In this document: positions 1 to 7,585 of the stretch, in pieces
Layout: the number at the start of each line of letters is the position of its first letter
Position numbering within the stretch: the stretch's first letter is position 1
DNA from: Mesobacillus subterraneus
Lineage (GTDB): Bacteria > Bacillota > Bacilli > Bacillales > Cytobacillaceae
Length of the DNA: 64,000 nucleotides
Direction: 5' to 3'
Assembly (NCBI RefSeq): GCF_003937825.1
Contig: NZ_RSFW01000007.1
Span: forward strand, 62,001-126,000
Made by a program: the position numbers and the translations under genes
Notes under the pieces: model-generated
What the model saw: the letters and a program-made list of their open reading frames with translations, nothing else
The model's database searches: none
What the model was told of the DNA's origin: nothing

Positions 1-1
1 T

Positions 2-271
2 CAAATCCTAGCCAACATAGAAGCTGTACTTGAGAAATATAGGATAACAACATCTGCCTTAAGAAAAAACGTAAATAATCAGGCACTGCATCAGATTACT
101 GATTTTGCTAAACTTCATGGACACGAATACCTAAAATTGGCTGAAGAAATATCAGTTCTTGCAGATAATCTATACGTTTACCATACAGAAAGAAATGTTT
201 TTGATTTTCTTAACGGCTATATCAGCCGAAAAAGGGATTCATTTATAGATGAGTTAAAATTCAAATTCTGA
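2..271 (+). CDS. C-terminal fragment of an unrecognised protein (partial, runs in from the left edge)
   Basis: An open frame enters from the window edge and ends with TGA at 269-271, giving 89 residues with no start inside the window. The piece is hydrophilic, looks helical, and ends in a basic KFKF tail. It has no membrane segment or motif that I recognise. It lies on the same strand as the next gene, 56 bases before that gene's start, so the two could be cotranscribed. Function unknown. Confidence 0.55.
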   Translation, partial: QILANIEAVLEKYRITTSALRKNVNNQALHQITDFAKLHGHEYLKLAEEISVLADNLYVYHTERNVFDFLNGYISRKRDSFIDELKFKF

Positions 272-327
272 GGCGGCAGCGGATTTAAACCAAAACAATG
301 TTACTAAAAAAGCAAGGAAGGAACTCA

Positions 328-1203
328 ATGAACACAAAAAGAGCATTATGGTTTTTAGCTAGCGTGGACTTGTTGCTGCTGGTCATGCATATGGCGGGGT
401 ACTTCATTCTGTTCTTGAAGCCGACGGGTTATCTGATTCCCTTGGCGGTGAATTTGATGGTTTTGGCAGTCGTCGCGTACCGTTCCACTCGGTATAGGAA
501 GTGGAGTACGATTGTCGGTATGCTGGTAATCCTGCCGATTATGCTGATTCACGGCTTCATGCTTTTGCTAATGGATTATCACTTCACGAAAATTGAATCA
601 CCCTTGTCCAAACATTCCGTCGTCATTGAATACCGCTACTTTTCACTAGGCGAGACGACGTACGAATACCATTTTTACAAAACAAGGTTTGGTTTAATAG
701 GGAAGCGCCTGGACGACCAATCGATCAATATGGTGATTCGAGGGACGGAGCATCCGGGGCTGGATGCAGAAGGAATCCTTGGTGTGGGCAGAGCTGAATG
801 GATTACGGAAAGCACGATTCGCTTTCCTGCGTGGAAAGGGACGAAAGAGGTGCATCTTAGTGCTGATCAATCGGATCCATCAAGGAGCCAAGAGGAGAAT
901 TCTGGTTCCTCGGAACCGTCTAGGAGCAAAAATGAGACCATCGCTGAGATTGAGGCTTTCATTGAAAAAGCAAAGCAGAATGAGAACGGCTACACGATTG
1001 AGGTAAACGGAACGCAATTGACATCGCGCTTTGACGAAACAGCCGATGAAAGCTGGATTGACGTCATAAGCGAAGGCGACAGCGGGTCGATTCCAAGACA
1101 GCAGTGCTCGCGCATCGTGGCCAATGAAGAACACGGGTATTATCTGCTGGAAGAGTGTACCCACAGGTGGGAATATCCTTTGTTTCCGTTGGGTGGAGAG
1201 TGA
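328..1203 (+). CDS. Unrecognised membrane protein with three N-terminal TM helices
   Basis: The start is placed at ATG 328, which has AAGGAAGG about 7 bases upstream; an ATG at 298 in the same frame has no ribosome binding site. Residues about 5-90 form three hydrophobic helices. A basic/aromatic stretch follows, then a long soluble region that includes a Ser/Glu-rich linker around residues 190-205. The C-terminal part contains one or two Cys and ends in PLGGE. I do not recognise the family; it resembles small Bacillus membrane proteins of unknown role. It is followed directly by a strong hairpin terminator. A similar tail (PLDGE plus stop) reappears at about 3418-3432, which suggests that this gene end was once duplicated. 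Confidence 0.75.
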   Translation: MNTKRALWFLASVDLLLLVMHMAGYFILFLKPTGYLIPLAVNLMVLAVVAYRSTRYRKWSTIVGMLVILPIMLIHGFMLLLMDYHFTKIESPLSKHSVVIEYRYFSLGETTYEYHFYKTRFGLIGKRLDDQSINMVIRGTEHPGLDAEGILGVGRAEWITESTIRFPAWKGTKEVHLSADQSDPSRSQEENSGSSEPSRSKNETIAEIEAFIEKAKQNENGYTIEVNGTQLTSRFDETADESWIDVISEGDSGSIPRQQCSRIVANEEHGYYLLEECTHRWEYPLFPLGGE

Positions 1204-1211
1204 ATGATGGT

Positions 1212-1243
1212 AAAACCGCTTGGAGATCAACCAAGCGGTTTCG
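1212..1243 (+). terminator. Intrinsic terminator after the membrane-protein gene
   Basis: AAAACCGCTTGG pairs with CCAAGCGGTTT across a short loop. It lies 9 bases after the stop codon. An almost identical hairpin is found at 3438-3471. Confidence 0.75.
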
Positions 1244-1300
1244 TATCCATACCTGGTTTAATAGATTTTCTAAAAAATCTGGTGGAGAATCTACTGCTTT
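1227..1300 (-). pseudogene. 3'-end scrap of a NUDIX hydrolase gene
   Basis: Read on the minus strand, this stretch encodes a FLENLL-like segment and then, in another frame, a KPLG-plus-stop ending. This parallels the last 20 codons of the NUDIX gene at 3451-3869 (FLENLLK then EAKPLG). The rest of the gene is absent here; the ClC gene begins directly upstream and its last codons overlap this scrap. It is seen only as sequence similarity between the two sites in this window. Confidence 0.45.
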
Positions 1301-2595
1301 TTCTTCTTTTCAATATTCTTAATGGTTTCGCCGTTATAGAGACCATATAGTTTGCTTTTGGGTTCATATATTTGCTGGGATGGCCACAGTCCATGATGTC
1401 CTGAGAAAATATAACTGACCATACAGGCGACAAAAAAGAATTCCACTCCATTTCCATCAAAAAATTCCAAAGCCAGCAGGAACGCTGCGATTGGGGTGTT
1501 AGCGGCACCGCAAAAAGTAGCGATTAGTCCTAAAGCGGCCACGAAGGACATCGGCAAATCGATGTATGAGTGCAAGGCGTTCCCTAATGTCGCTCCCATG
1601 AAAAATAAAGGGATGGCTTCTCCGCCCACAAAGCCTGTCCCAATGGTGATTGCAGTAAAAATCAGCTTGGCTAGAAACGCAAACGGAGGAACATCTTCTG
1701 TAAAAGCGTGTTCTAACATGGTTAAGCTCCGGCCGTTATAATCTTGTGTACCTACAACTAGCGTTAGTATGACAATGATTATTCCTCCGAAAAAAGCTCT
1801 TTTCATATGGTTCTTCTTAAATATTCTATCGGTCGTATTTTCAATCCAATGCCTTAACTGACTGTAAGAAACGCTTAGAAGACTAAAAATGATGCCCAAT
1901 AGGATGACTTTTACAAACAGGATGATCGAAATTTCAGGGACATTTTTTATAACGAAATGTTCATGTGTGTGTCCCCAAACTGCCGTTGTGGTGTAGTGGC
2001 CAACAAAGCTGGCGACAAGGCAAGGAACCAGTGCCTCAAATTTCAACCTCCCTAACACAGCCATTTCCATACCAAATACAGCTCCTGTTATAGGTGCTCC
2101 GAATGCGGAGCCAAAACCGGCACTTATACCACTCATGATAATGATTTTTTTATCTAATATAGGTATGTTGAAAAATTTATTTACAGCTTCAGCGACACTT
2201 GCTCCCATTTGTACAGCTGCTCCTTCTCTGCCCGTTGAACCGCCAAAAATGACTGTAATAAAGGTTCCCAAGTAAACGATGGGACCCATTCTTCGCAGAA
2301 CCTGCTTTTCCCCATGAACAGCGTCAATCACCAAATTATTTAGTTTAGCCGCATCGTTCAGCGTGTTATTTTTAACTACCTTGCCGTAGTTCATGTATAT
2401 ATAGCCAATGATGATGCCGCCGATTGGCAAAAGGGCGATAAGCCAGCCGTTTTTTTCACGTGCGTTTCCTAAATAATCATTAGTTTCCAGAAGGAGAGTC
2501 GTTGCCGAGCCCACGATGAAACCAATGAGCAAGCCAAAAAATACCCATTGACCAAGAATCCAGAAAAATCTTCTGTATTTTTGTATTAAATCCAT
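1291..2595 (-). CDS. ClC-family chloride channel / antiporter
   Basis: A 434-residue polytopic membrane protein with the conserved ClC segments: GSTGREGAAVQ near residue 120 (the GREGP-type pore motif, with Ala in place of Pro), GISAGFGSAFGAPITG near 155, GFVGGEAIPLFF near 320, and GAANTPIAAFLL near 365. It should move chloride, or exchange chloride for protons, across the cytoplasmic membrane. The length fits bacterial ClC proteins without CBS domains. It lies 12 bases downstream of the DUF421 gene on the same strand, so the two probably form an operon. Whether it is a channel or an exchanger cannot be decided here. Confidence 0.88.
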   Translation of the reverse strand: MDLIQKYRRFFWILGQWVFFGLLIGFIVGSATTLLLETNDYLGNAREKNGWLIALLPIGGIIIGYIYMNYGKVVKNNTLNDAAKLNNLVIDAVHGEKQVLRRMGPIVYLGTFITVIFGGSTGREGAAVQMGASVAEAVNKFFNIPILDKKIIIMSGISAGFGSAFGAPITGAVFGMEMAVLGRLKFEALVPCLVASFVGHYTTTAVWGHTHEHFVIKNVPEISIILFVKVILLGIIFSLLSVSYSQLRHWIENTTDRIFKKNHMKRAFFGGIIIVILTLVVGTQDYNGRSLTMLEHAFTEDVPPFAFLAKLIFTAITIGTGFVGGEAIPLFFMGATLGNALHSYIDLPMSFVAALGLIATFCGAANTPIAAFLLALEFFDGNGVEFFFVACMVSYIFSGHHGLWPSQQIYEPKSKLYGLYNGETIKNIEKKKKQ

Positions 2596-2607
2596 ACCAT
2601 GAATCCC

Positions 2608-3219
2608 TCATTTCAACCTTTCAGGATGGTCTTTTATATGCCTTTGACTTTTTACTTCATAGAAAATATTATCTGAGCTGCTTGTTGTCAGGGGTGGGGG
2701 TTCAGGGCCCTGCCTGGATTGGCTACCCTCGATCAGGGATCTAAGTATTTGAATATCCTCTTTTGTCGCATATTGTTTTTCGGGCTTTAGCATATATCCT
2801 AATTGCCCGTTCGATTCGATCGTTGCCCATTGTAAATCACTAATCCTTTGGATATTTTGCTGCCTAAGCCTGACCTCAAGCATATCGACTGTTAGGCGCA
2901 TTTTTTTCAAATTCTCTTCATTTAGCTGGCCGTTCTCTACTACCAAGCGAGATTTCCCATAGATAAAAGTCTCTGCAAAATCAAATTTCAAAGTGATATA
3001 TTCTATAAAAATAAGAGTAAGGACCATCAAAAAAGTAATGATCAAGGTAACCCATATGTTTCTCTCGCTGACAGGCTGAATAATTAAAGAGCCAACCGCC
3101 ACCATCATGACAGTCTGCGCAACCGTCAGCTGTGAAATGGTTTTTCTACCAGCCAGCCGCAGAATAAGAACTCCACCAATAACAATGACAACAGCTTTCC
3201 AAATAAAATGTAAATCCAA
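2608..3219 (-). CDS. DUF421 (YetF/YrbG-type) membrane protein
   Basis: 203 residues with three hydrophobic helices in the first 80 residues, including the family signature RLAGRKTISQLT near residue 22. A cytoplasmic domain of the YetF C-terminal type follows (KSRLVVENGQL, then LRQQNIQRISDLQWATIE). The start ATG is preceded by a GGGGGA-type site. This is the first gene of a two-gene unit with the ClC channel. In Bacillus such proteins (YetF, YkjA, YrbG, YdfR) are membrane proteins of poorly known role. The C-terminal 30 residues are Pro/Ser-rich and not typical of the family core. Confidence 0.85.
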   Translation of the reverse strand: MDLHFIWKAVVIVIGGVLILRLAGRKTISQLTVAQTVMMVAVGSLIIQPVSERNIWVTLIITFLMVLTLIFIEYITLKFDFAETFIYGKSRLVVENGQLNEENLKKMRLTVDMLEVRLRQQNIQRISDLQWATIESNGQLGYMLKPEKQYATKEDIQILRSLIEGSQSRQGPEPPPLTTSSSDNIFYEVKSQRHIKDHPERLK

Positions 3220-3437
3220 AATGAATCCCCCTTATCAACAGTCAGTATGTATGTTGCTAAAAAATGTAAAAATCTATACACCTAACTAATTCTGGGGAAA
3301 GGATCATTTGGCAGGAAGAGGGTGATGTTGTTTGAAAGGGATTTGAGTATGGATCCCGTAACTCTTATTTTGTGGTATGGACACAAGGGGATGGATTGAA
3401 GTGATAATTTCCACTGGATGGAGAGTGAATAATAATA

Positions 3438-3475
3438 AAACCGCTTGGCATCAACCAAGCGGTTTCGCTTCCATA
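3438..3475. terminator. Hairpin terminator overlapping the NUDIX stop codon
   Basis: AAAACCGCTTGG pairs with CCAAGCGGTTT. The TGA of the minus-strand NUDIX remnant lies in the loop. T-rich flanks on both strands make it a possible bidirectional terminator. It is nearly the same hairpin as at 1212-1243. Confidence 0.7.
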
Positions 3476-3869
3476 TTAATCTTTAATAGGTTCTCTAAGA
3501 ACTCCACGTCCTCAGGATAAACGTGTTCAATCAGTTCTAGATCCGAAAGCGACTTCCAACCAACGTCCTCGATGATCTGATGCGGGTCATTGATGCCCAG
3601 ACTTTCGCCAACTATCTCTACTTTAAAATAATGGATCTTAACTTTTATACCCTTTAATGGTCGTTTCCTTGACCAAGAGGGGCTCGGTAATGACCTCTTC
3701 ATACCCGGTCTCTTCCATCAACTTCTCGCACACAACATTCTTTCGGCGTTTCATACTCTTCGATGCCGCCAGACGGAACCGTCCAGGCGTTAGAGTTTTG
3801 ACCTTTTACCATTAGGACTTTGTTGTTTTCGTCGATACATACTGCAGCTGCTCCATGCCATTCTTTCAT
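3451..3869 (-). pseudogene. NUDIX hydrolase, broken by two frameshifts
   Basis: The N-terminal frame from ATG 3869 (GGGGGAT site upstream) gives a NUDIX beta-strand start and GGIEEYETPKECCVREV, then loses frame. The second half of the Nudix box (MEETGYE) is read in a second frame, and the C-terminal half (KGIKVKIHYFKVEIVGES) is in a third. Two separate +1 insertions are needed: one at the GTTG around 3702-3706, and one just before the KGIKVK segment near 3655-3665. An intact gene would hydrolyse a nucleoside diphosphate linked to another group. The usual Gly after GGIEE is Tyr here, a further sign of decay. A sequencing error could explain one shift but less easily two. Confidence 0.75.
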
Positions 3870-3945
3870 AAAAAATATCCCCCGGTCATAGGATTTTGTT
3901 ATTAACATTCTCCATCTATGTAAAAATCAACTTCACTCCTATAAA

Positions 3946-4020
3946 AACACGGGGACGGTTCTAGTGTTTTAATCCAGCGATTCAGATTTGTTAAAACAGT
4001 AGAACCGTCCCTCTGTTTTA
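3946..4020 (+). repeat. Dispersed GGGACGGTTCT hairpin element, copy 1
   Basis: The left arm ACACGGGGACGGTTCT and right arm CAGTAGAACCGTCCCTCTG enclose an inner inverted pair TGTTTTAA/TTAAAACA. The tail CTCTGTTTTA is followed by a partly repeated CCTCTGTTTTA. It lies between two divergent genes, so it is not at a gene 3' end here. Confidence 0.85.
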
Positions 4021-4149
4021 CCTCTGTTTTAGATGTTCAATTTTTCACTCAATATATTACATTCTGATAACAATTTTCTTAAAACTCTCCTATTCACTCG
4101 TGGAATATGATAGTATGACGGACATGTTGGGTGAAAGGGGAGTTTGTTT

Positions 4150-4848
4150 ATGATGAAGCGTATTTTTACAGGAGTTCTTTTATTGAGCATTGCTGTGCTT
4201 GTGCTTGGCGCATGCAGCAAGGATAGCTCGAAGGGGAATGCTGAGAAAGCTAATAAAGAAGATTTGGTTGCCACAGTTGATGGTGAAGGCATTACGAAAC
4301 AGGAATATAACAAAGAGCTGGATGCCATGAAGGCAAATTACGAGCAGCAGGGCATGCCGGCAGATGAGATGGACAGCGAAATGAAGGAACAGCTTGAGAA
4401 GTCTGTTTTGGATCAAATGATCAACGCGGAGCTGCTTCTCCAGACAGCTGACAAAGACGGTATTTCCGTTGAACAAAAAGAAGTCGATGCAGAGCTGGAA
4501 AACATCAAATCCAACTTCGAAGATGAAAAACAGTTCGAAGAAGCCTTGAAAAAGAACGAGTTGACCGAGGATGATCTAAAAGCCCAGCTGAAAAAGCAAA
4601 TGACGGTCACAAAATATCTGGACAGCAAGATTGGCAAGGTAGAAGCAAGCGACGAGGAAGTTCAGGCCTTGTATGATCAATACAAGCAGCATGCTGCAAG
4701 CCAGGAGCAAGAGCCGGAAGAACTTGAAAAAATCAAGCCACAGCTTGAGCAGCAAATTCTTTCTCAAAAGAAAGATGAACAAATCAGCAAGTTCGTGGAA
4801 GATATCCGTAAAAAGAATGAAGATAAAATTAAAATCCACGGAGCATAA
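4150..4848 (+). CDS. Secreted lipoprotein with SurA/PrsA-type N-terminal chaperone domain
   Basis: The start is taken as ATG 4150, seven bases after GGGGAG; an in-frame TTG six bases earlier is too close to that site. A lipoprotein signal runs to the lipobox LGAC (Cys about residue 22), so the mature protein would be anchored outside the membrane. The remaining 210 residues are charged and helical, with the SurA_N-like pattern VATVDGEGITKQEYNKEL and QEVDAELENIKSNF. No parvulin PPIase domain is present, so it is probably a chaperone-like protein and not an isomerase. It stands alone, with a perfect palindromic terminator after it. Confidence 0.82.
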   Translation: MMKRIFTGVLLLSIAVLVLGACSKDSSKGNAEKANKEDLVATVDGEGITKQEYNKELDAMKANYEQQGMPADEMDSEMKEQLEKSVLDQMINAELLLQTADKDGISVEQKEVDAELENIKSNFEDEKQFEEALKKNELTEDDLKAQLKKQMTVTKYLDSKIGKVEASDEEVQALYDQYKQHAASQEQEPEELEKIKPQLEQQILSQKKDEQISKFVEDIRKKNEDKIKIHGA

Positions 4849-4865
4849 AGCTTGGGATTTTTCCA

Positions 4866-4897
4866 TGGAGGATAGACAGCTGTCTATCCTCTTTTTC
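4866..4897. terminator. Perfect palindromic bidirectional terminator
   Basis: GAGGATAGACAG is followed at once by its complement CTGTCTATCCTC and then a T-run. It lies between the convergent lipoprotein and relP genes and can serve both. Confidence 0.8.
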
Positions 4898-4910
4898 ATG
4901 TCCTAAAGGA

Positions 4911-5690
4911 TCAATCCGTTCCGATGTCATTCCTTTTCACCTTGGGAACATCGACAAAAAAACGCTGAAGGATCGACTGGAAATTTGTCTTTTGTAAATT
5001 TAGTAATTCATTGAAAAGAAGTAGGTCTTCATCCGGATCATCTTGCCCTTTTAAATGGGCTACTTCATTATTAATACGTTCCATTTTTGAATCCAGCTCA
5101 GCAGCGGAAATCGCTGCATCCTTGAGATCTTTTTTAATCCTCTCTGGTATTTCTTTATCATATTTATAGTATATTTTATGTTCCAGACTGGCCCAGAAAT
5201 CCATGGCGATTGTTCGTAGCTGCAATTCCACAAATACCATTTCTACTCGGTCGGACATGAAAACCGGGATTTTAATGATAAGATGAAGGCTTTGATAACC
5301 GTTGGGTTTTGGATTCTTGATATAATCCTTTCTTTCAACCAACTCGATATCCTGTTGTTTCTCAATCATCTGACTGATTTTATAAACATCCGTGATAAAT
5401 GGACAAATGATTCGGATCCCGGCAATGTCTTTGATGTTCTCCCTGATCGATTCAATGGAAAAATCAAGATTCTTCCTGTGCAGCTTTTTCATGATACTCT
5501 CTGGCGACTTTATCCTTGAATTACAATGTTCAATTGGATTGTATTCATGAATATGAATGAATTCTTCTTTTAAAATATTGATCTTTGTATTCATTTCATC
5601 CAGTGCAAATTTATAAATCAAAGAAAACCTCTTTAGTTCGTTCTTCATTTTCTTTGGATTGATCGTATACTGCTGCGTCAATTCTTCCAT
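4911..5690 (-). CDS. relP: Small alarmone synthetase RelP (YwaC type), (p)ppGpp synthesis
   Basis: 259 residues, close to B. subtilis YwaC along its whole length: YKFALDEMNTK near residue 27, HNPIEH-like YNPIEHCNSRIKSPES, DIAGIRIICPF near 88, KPNGYQSLHLI near 128, and ELQLRTIAMDFWASLEHKIYYK near 155. These are the substrate and Mg-binding motifs of the RelA/SpoT synthetase fold. No HD hydrolase domain is present, so it only makes the alarmone from GTP or GDP plus ATP. The C-terminal tail after residue 210 is longer than in YwaC. It is the last gene of an apparent tetR-spx-relP unit, 66 bases after the spx stop. A GGGAGAAG site precedes the ATG. Confidence 0.9.
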   Translation of the reverse strand: MEELTQQYTINPKKMKNELKRFSLIYKFALDEMNTKINILKEEFIHIHEYNPIEHCNSRIKSPESIMKKLHRKNLDFSIESIRENIKDIAGIRIICPFITDVYKISQMIEKQQDIELVERKDYIKNPKPNGYQSLHLIIKIPVFMSDRVEMVFVELQLRTIAMDFWASLEHKIYYKYDKEIPERIKKDLKDAAISAAELDSKMERINNEVAHLKGQDDPDEDLLLFNELLNLQKTNFQSILQRFFVDVPKVKRNDIGTD

Positions 5691-5756
5691 TTGTAGGCTT
5701 CTCCCATTGGTTAAAGTACATCCTTCCCCTGAAATGGAGGGAAATGATGGAGTCGA

Positions 5757-6167
5757 TTAATACTCTAGAGGCTGTAAATGCTCTATCTTCCATTGCAGCC
5801 ACTGAAACTTGCGAACCTTTCTCGGAAGAAATTGCCGGATTTCCTCCTCGTTATACCCAACTTGGAGCTTCTTGTTTTCTACGATAAGAGGGCTTTTAAG
5901 TAACCGGGGATGTCTATGGACAATCTCCAATAATTCATGTAAAGAAAGGGTATCAAGATCTAGATTCATGGTTCGATAAGGAAGGGACCTCTTAGAGATA
6001 ATGTCATCAGTACCATCGGTTGTCAGTTTTAATAGTTCCTGGAGTTCAAGAACGGTTAAAGGATCCTCCACCAAATTCCTCTCTACGAAAGGGATTTGGT
6101 TGTTTACCATCCATTGCCTTGCTTTCTTTGTTGATCTGCATCCTAATCCATATATCGTTACAGTCAT
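5757..6167 (-). CDS. Spx/ArsC-family protein lacking the CXXC redox switch
   Basis: 136 residues with the Spx fold and the near-invariant C-terminal segment LQVGYNEEEIRQFLPRKVR, plus KSPLIVENKK. Spx binds the RNA polymerase alpha C-terminal domain and redirects transcription under thiol stress. Its switch is C10-X-X-C13; here Cys10 is kept (GCRSTKKA) but position 13 is Thr, so a disulfide switch of that type is impossible. It starts 18 bases after the TetR stop, with AGAGGTGCAGGGGA in front, so the two are cotranscribed. It may be an MgsR-like or purely constitutive Spx paralogue; an ArsC reductase is less likely given the C-terminus. Confidence 0.85.
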   Translation of the reverse strand: MTVTIYGLGCRSTKKARQWMVNNQIPFVERNLVEDPLTVLELQELLKLTTDGTDDIISKRSLPYRTMNLDLDTLSLHELLEIVHRHPRLLKSPLIVENKKLQVGYNEEEIRQFLPRKVRKFQWLQWKIEHLQPLEY

Positions 6168-6185
6168 TTCCCCTGCACCTCTGTA

Positions 6186-6812
6186 TCAGTCTTTATTGGT
6201 TTGCTTGTATATACCTTGTTTTAATAAACTCATACTAAGTCTAAAGGAGTCCATTGCCTCTTCATCTGACAGACCCTTTACCGTTTTTTCGATCAGGTTG
6301 TTAAAGGCCAGTGCAGAGACTATTTTGAAGACATGTAACAACTCCTTTTCAGCTGCTATATTCAGGTATTCCCTATTGATTAATTCCCCGACCTTCTTGA
6401 ATTCCTGGTGATCCAGATAGGTATCCCAAACGCTTGTAAATGAGCTTTCTACCCGATGCGTAGTATAGAGCAGGGCGTTTTTTAAAAATTGCTTCTCTTC
6501 CTCATCTGATAAAGCATGCAAAAAGTAATGTTGAAGTTCGATAAGAGCTTCAATTAAATCCCCTTGATGTTTTTCCAGGAATCCGCTGAAATATATTTTG
6601 GCCTTTTTTAATTTAACTTCTAATAAATAGAAATATAAATCATCCTTGTCCTGGAAATATTGATAAAAGCTCCCCCTCGATATACCAGCTGTTTTAACAA
6701 TATTCGCTATGGAAGCCTCAAAAAAGGGAACCCTTGTGAACTCGATCTCCGCGGATTCAATGAGCGTTTTCCTTTTCTGCTCTGACAAATTAAAAAATGT
6801 TTGCTTTGGCAA
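6186..6812 (-). CDS. TetR/AcrR-family transcriptional regulator, probably autoregulated
   Basis: 208 residues with a typical TetR helix-turn-helix (IANIVKTAGISRGSFYQYFQDKDDLYFYLL, roughly residues 35-64) and an all-helical ligand-binding C-terminus. It is the first gene of the unit with the Spx-like protein and RelP. Its promoter region holds three palindromes of the form TGACACNGTGTCA, two of which bracket or overlap a good minus-strand promoter. It therefore most likely represses its own operon. The ligand cannot be told from sequence. The HTH start resembles regulators of efflux or fatty-acid genes, but no such target lies beside it. Confidence 0.87.
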   Translation of the reverse strand: MPKQTFFNLSEQKRKTLIESAEIEFTRVPFFEASIANIVKTAGISRGSFYQYFQDKDDLYFYLLEVKLKKAKIYFSGFLEKHQGDLIEALIELQHYFLHALSDEEEKQFLKNALLYTTHRVESSFTSVWDTYLDHQEFKKVGELINREYLNIAAEKELLHVFKIVSALAFNNLIEKTVKGLSDEEAMDSFRLSMSLLKQGIYKQTNKD

Positions 6813-6837
6813 AGTAACACCTCAGTTCAGTGTGATG

Positions 6838-6917
6838 TGACACCGTGTCATAATTTAATTCAATCATAATATGACACGGTGTCACTTGTCAATCTGGAAA
6901 TGTGACACTGTGTCACA
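6838..6917 (-). promoter_or_regulatory. tetR-spx-relP promoter with three palindromic operators
   Basis: Operators: TGACACCGTGTCA at 6838-6850, TGACACGGTGTCA at 6872-6884 and TGACACTGTGTCA at 6903-6915 (extended by TG/CA to 17 bases). On the minus strand TTGACA (6892-6887) and TATGAT (6868-6863) are 18 bases apart. One operator lies in the spacer and another downstream of the -10. This arrangement is expected for steric repression by the adjacent TetR protein (inference). Confidence 0.75.
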
Positions 6918-7066
6918 TTCGATGAAATAATTTGGGTTGGACTTGAGGAACGTAGCTTCATCGCAGTGTTTTACAAAGGTTCACATCACCCTCTGTGCCT
7001 GAAGACCTGCACCATTGAATGTAAGGCGAATAGGATATTGGGCGAATGATTTTTGGGAGGTGCAGA

Positions 7067-7186
7067 ATGGAGAGCTATTATTCCCAAAGTTTAATTGTTC
7101 TTGGTACAGGAATTCTGGTAATTGGTGCATTTTTGGTCTTTGTTGGAGAGTATAGAAAACTCGGGGAAATAGCAGCAGGTGACTAG
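7067..7186 (+). CDS. Small single-pass membrane protein (39 aa)
   Basis: A short frame starting at ATG 7067, with an excellent GGGAGGTG site 5 bases upstream. The product has one clear hydrophobic helix (LIVLGTGILVIGAFLVFVG) followed by a short charged tail (EYRKLGE). No family recognised. It stands alone between the TetR operator region and the AraC gene. The strong ribosome binding site and clean TM segment argue that it is real; expression is unproven. Confidence 0.55.
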   Translation: MESYYSQSLIVLGTGILVIGAFLVFVGEYRKLGEIAAGD

Positions 7187-7465
7187 GGCGGTCATTGTGT
7201 GCCATCGGAAAATGAAAGGGCATTGCAGGGGGAACTCAAGGATTGATGGGTCAATCTATTTTCTGTCTAATAATAGGAGGGAAACAGGGGCGGCTGTAGT
7301 GGCGTGTGAATAGTGACAATATGAATCTGCGGTCACAACACTGGCCCTGTTTCTCTTCTGGAAGGTGGCTGACCAATAGTTTGAGTTTAACCCGTTTCCC
7401 TTTACAGTAAATGCCTTCAAGATGTTCCTCGTTCTTGCCCCAAGTTTTTAACCTGCTACTCCCGC
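7187..7465. other. Gene-poor stretch between the small membrane protein and the AraC gene
   Basis: No convincing gene. A minus-strand open frame (7251-7472) with a Cys-containing, basic sequence can be read, but it has no good ribosome binding site and runs into the repeat at 7466. It may be decayed coding sequence. Confidence 0.35.
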
Positions 7466-7524
7466 GAAACACAAGAACCGTCCCTCTGTATCACAAAAAC
7501 AGTAGAACCGTCCCCCTGTTTCGT
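7466..7524 (+). repeat. Dispersed hairpin element, copy made of two right arms in tandem
   Basis: GAACCGTCCCTCTG and GAACCGTCCCCCTG follow each other directly (at 7476 and 7506). This gives a direct rather than inverted pair. The left GGGACGGTTC arm is missing, so it cannot fold like the full copies. Confidence 0.75.
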
Positions 7525-7585
7525 CTAAAATTGTAGGGGAGAAGGCAATGGTTTGTGCCGTAATAATGGTGAAGTGGTGAGGGTG

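Noticed and set aside
7251-7472. 73-codon minus-strand open frame with several Cys
   Set aside because: No usable start site and it runs into a dispersed repeat; possibly decayed coding DNA but not supportable as a gene.
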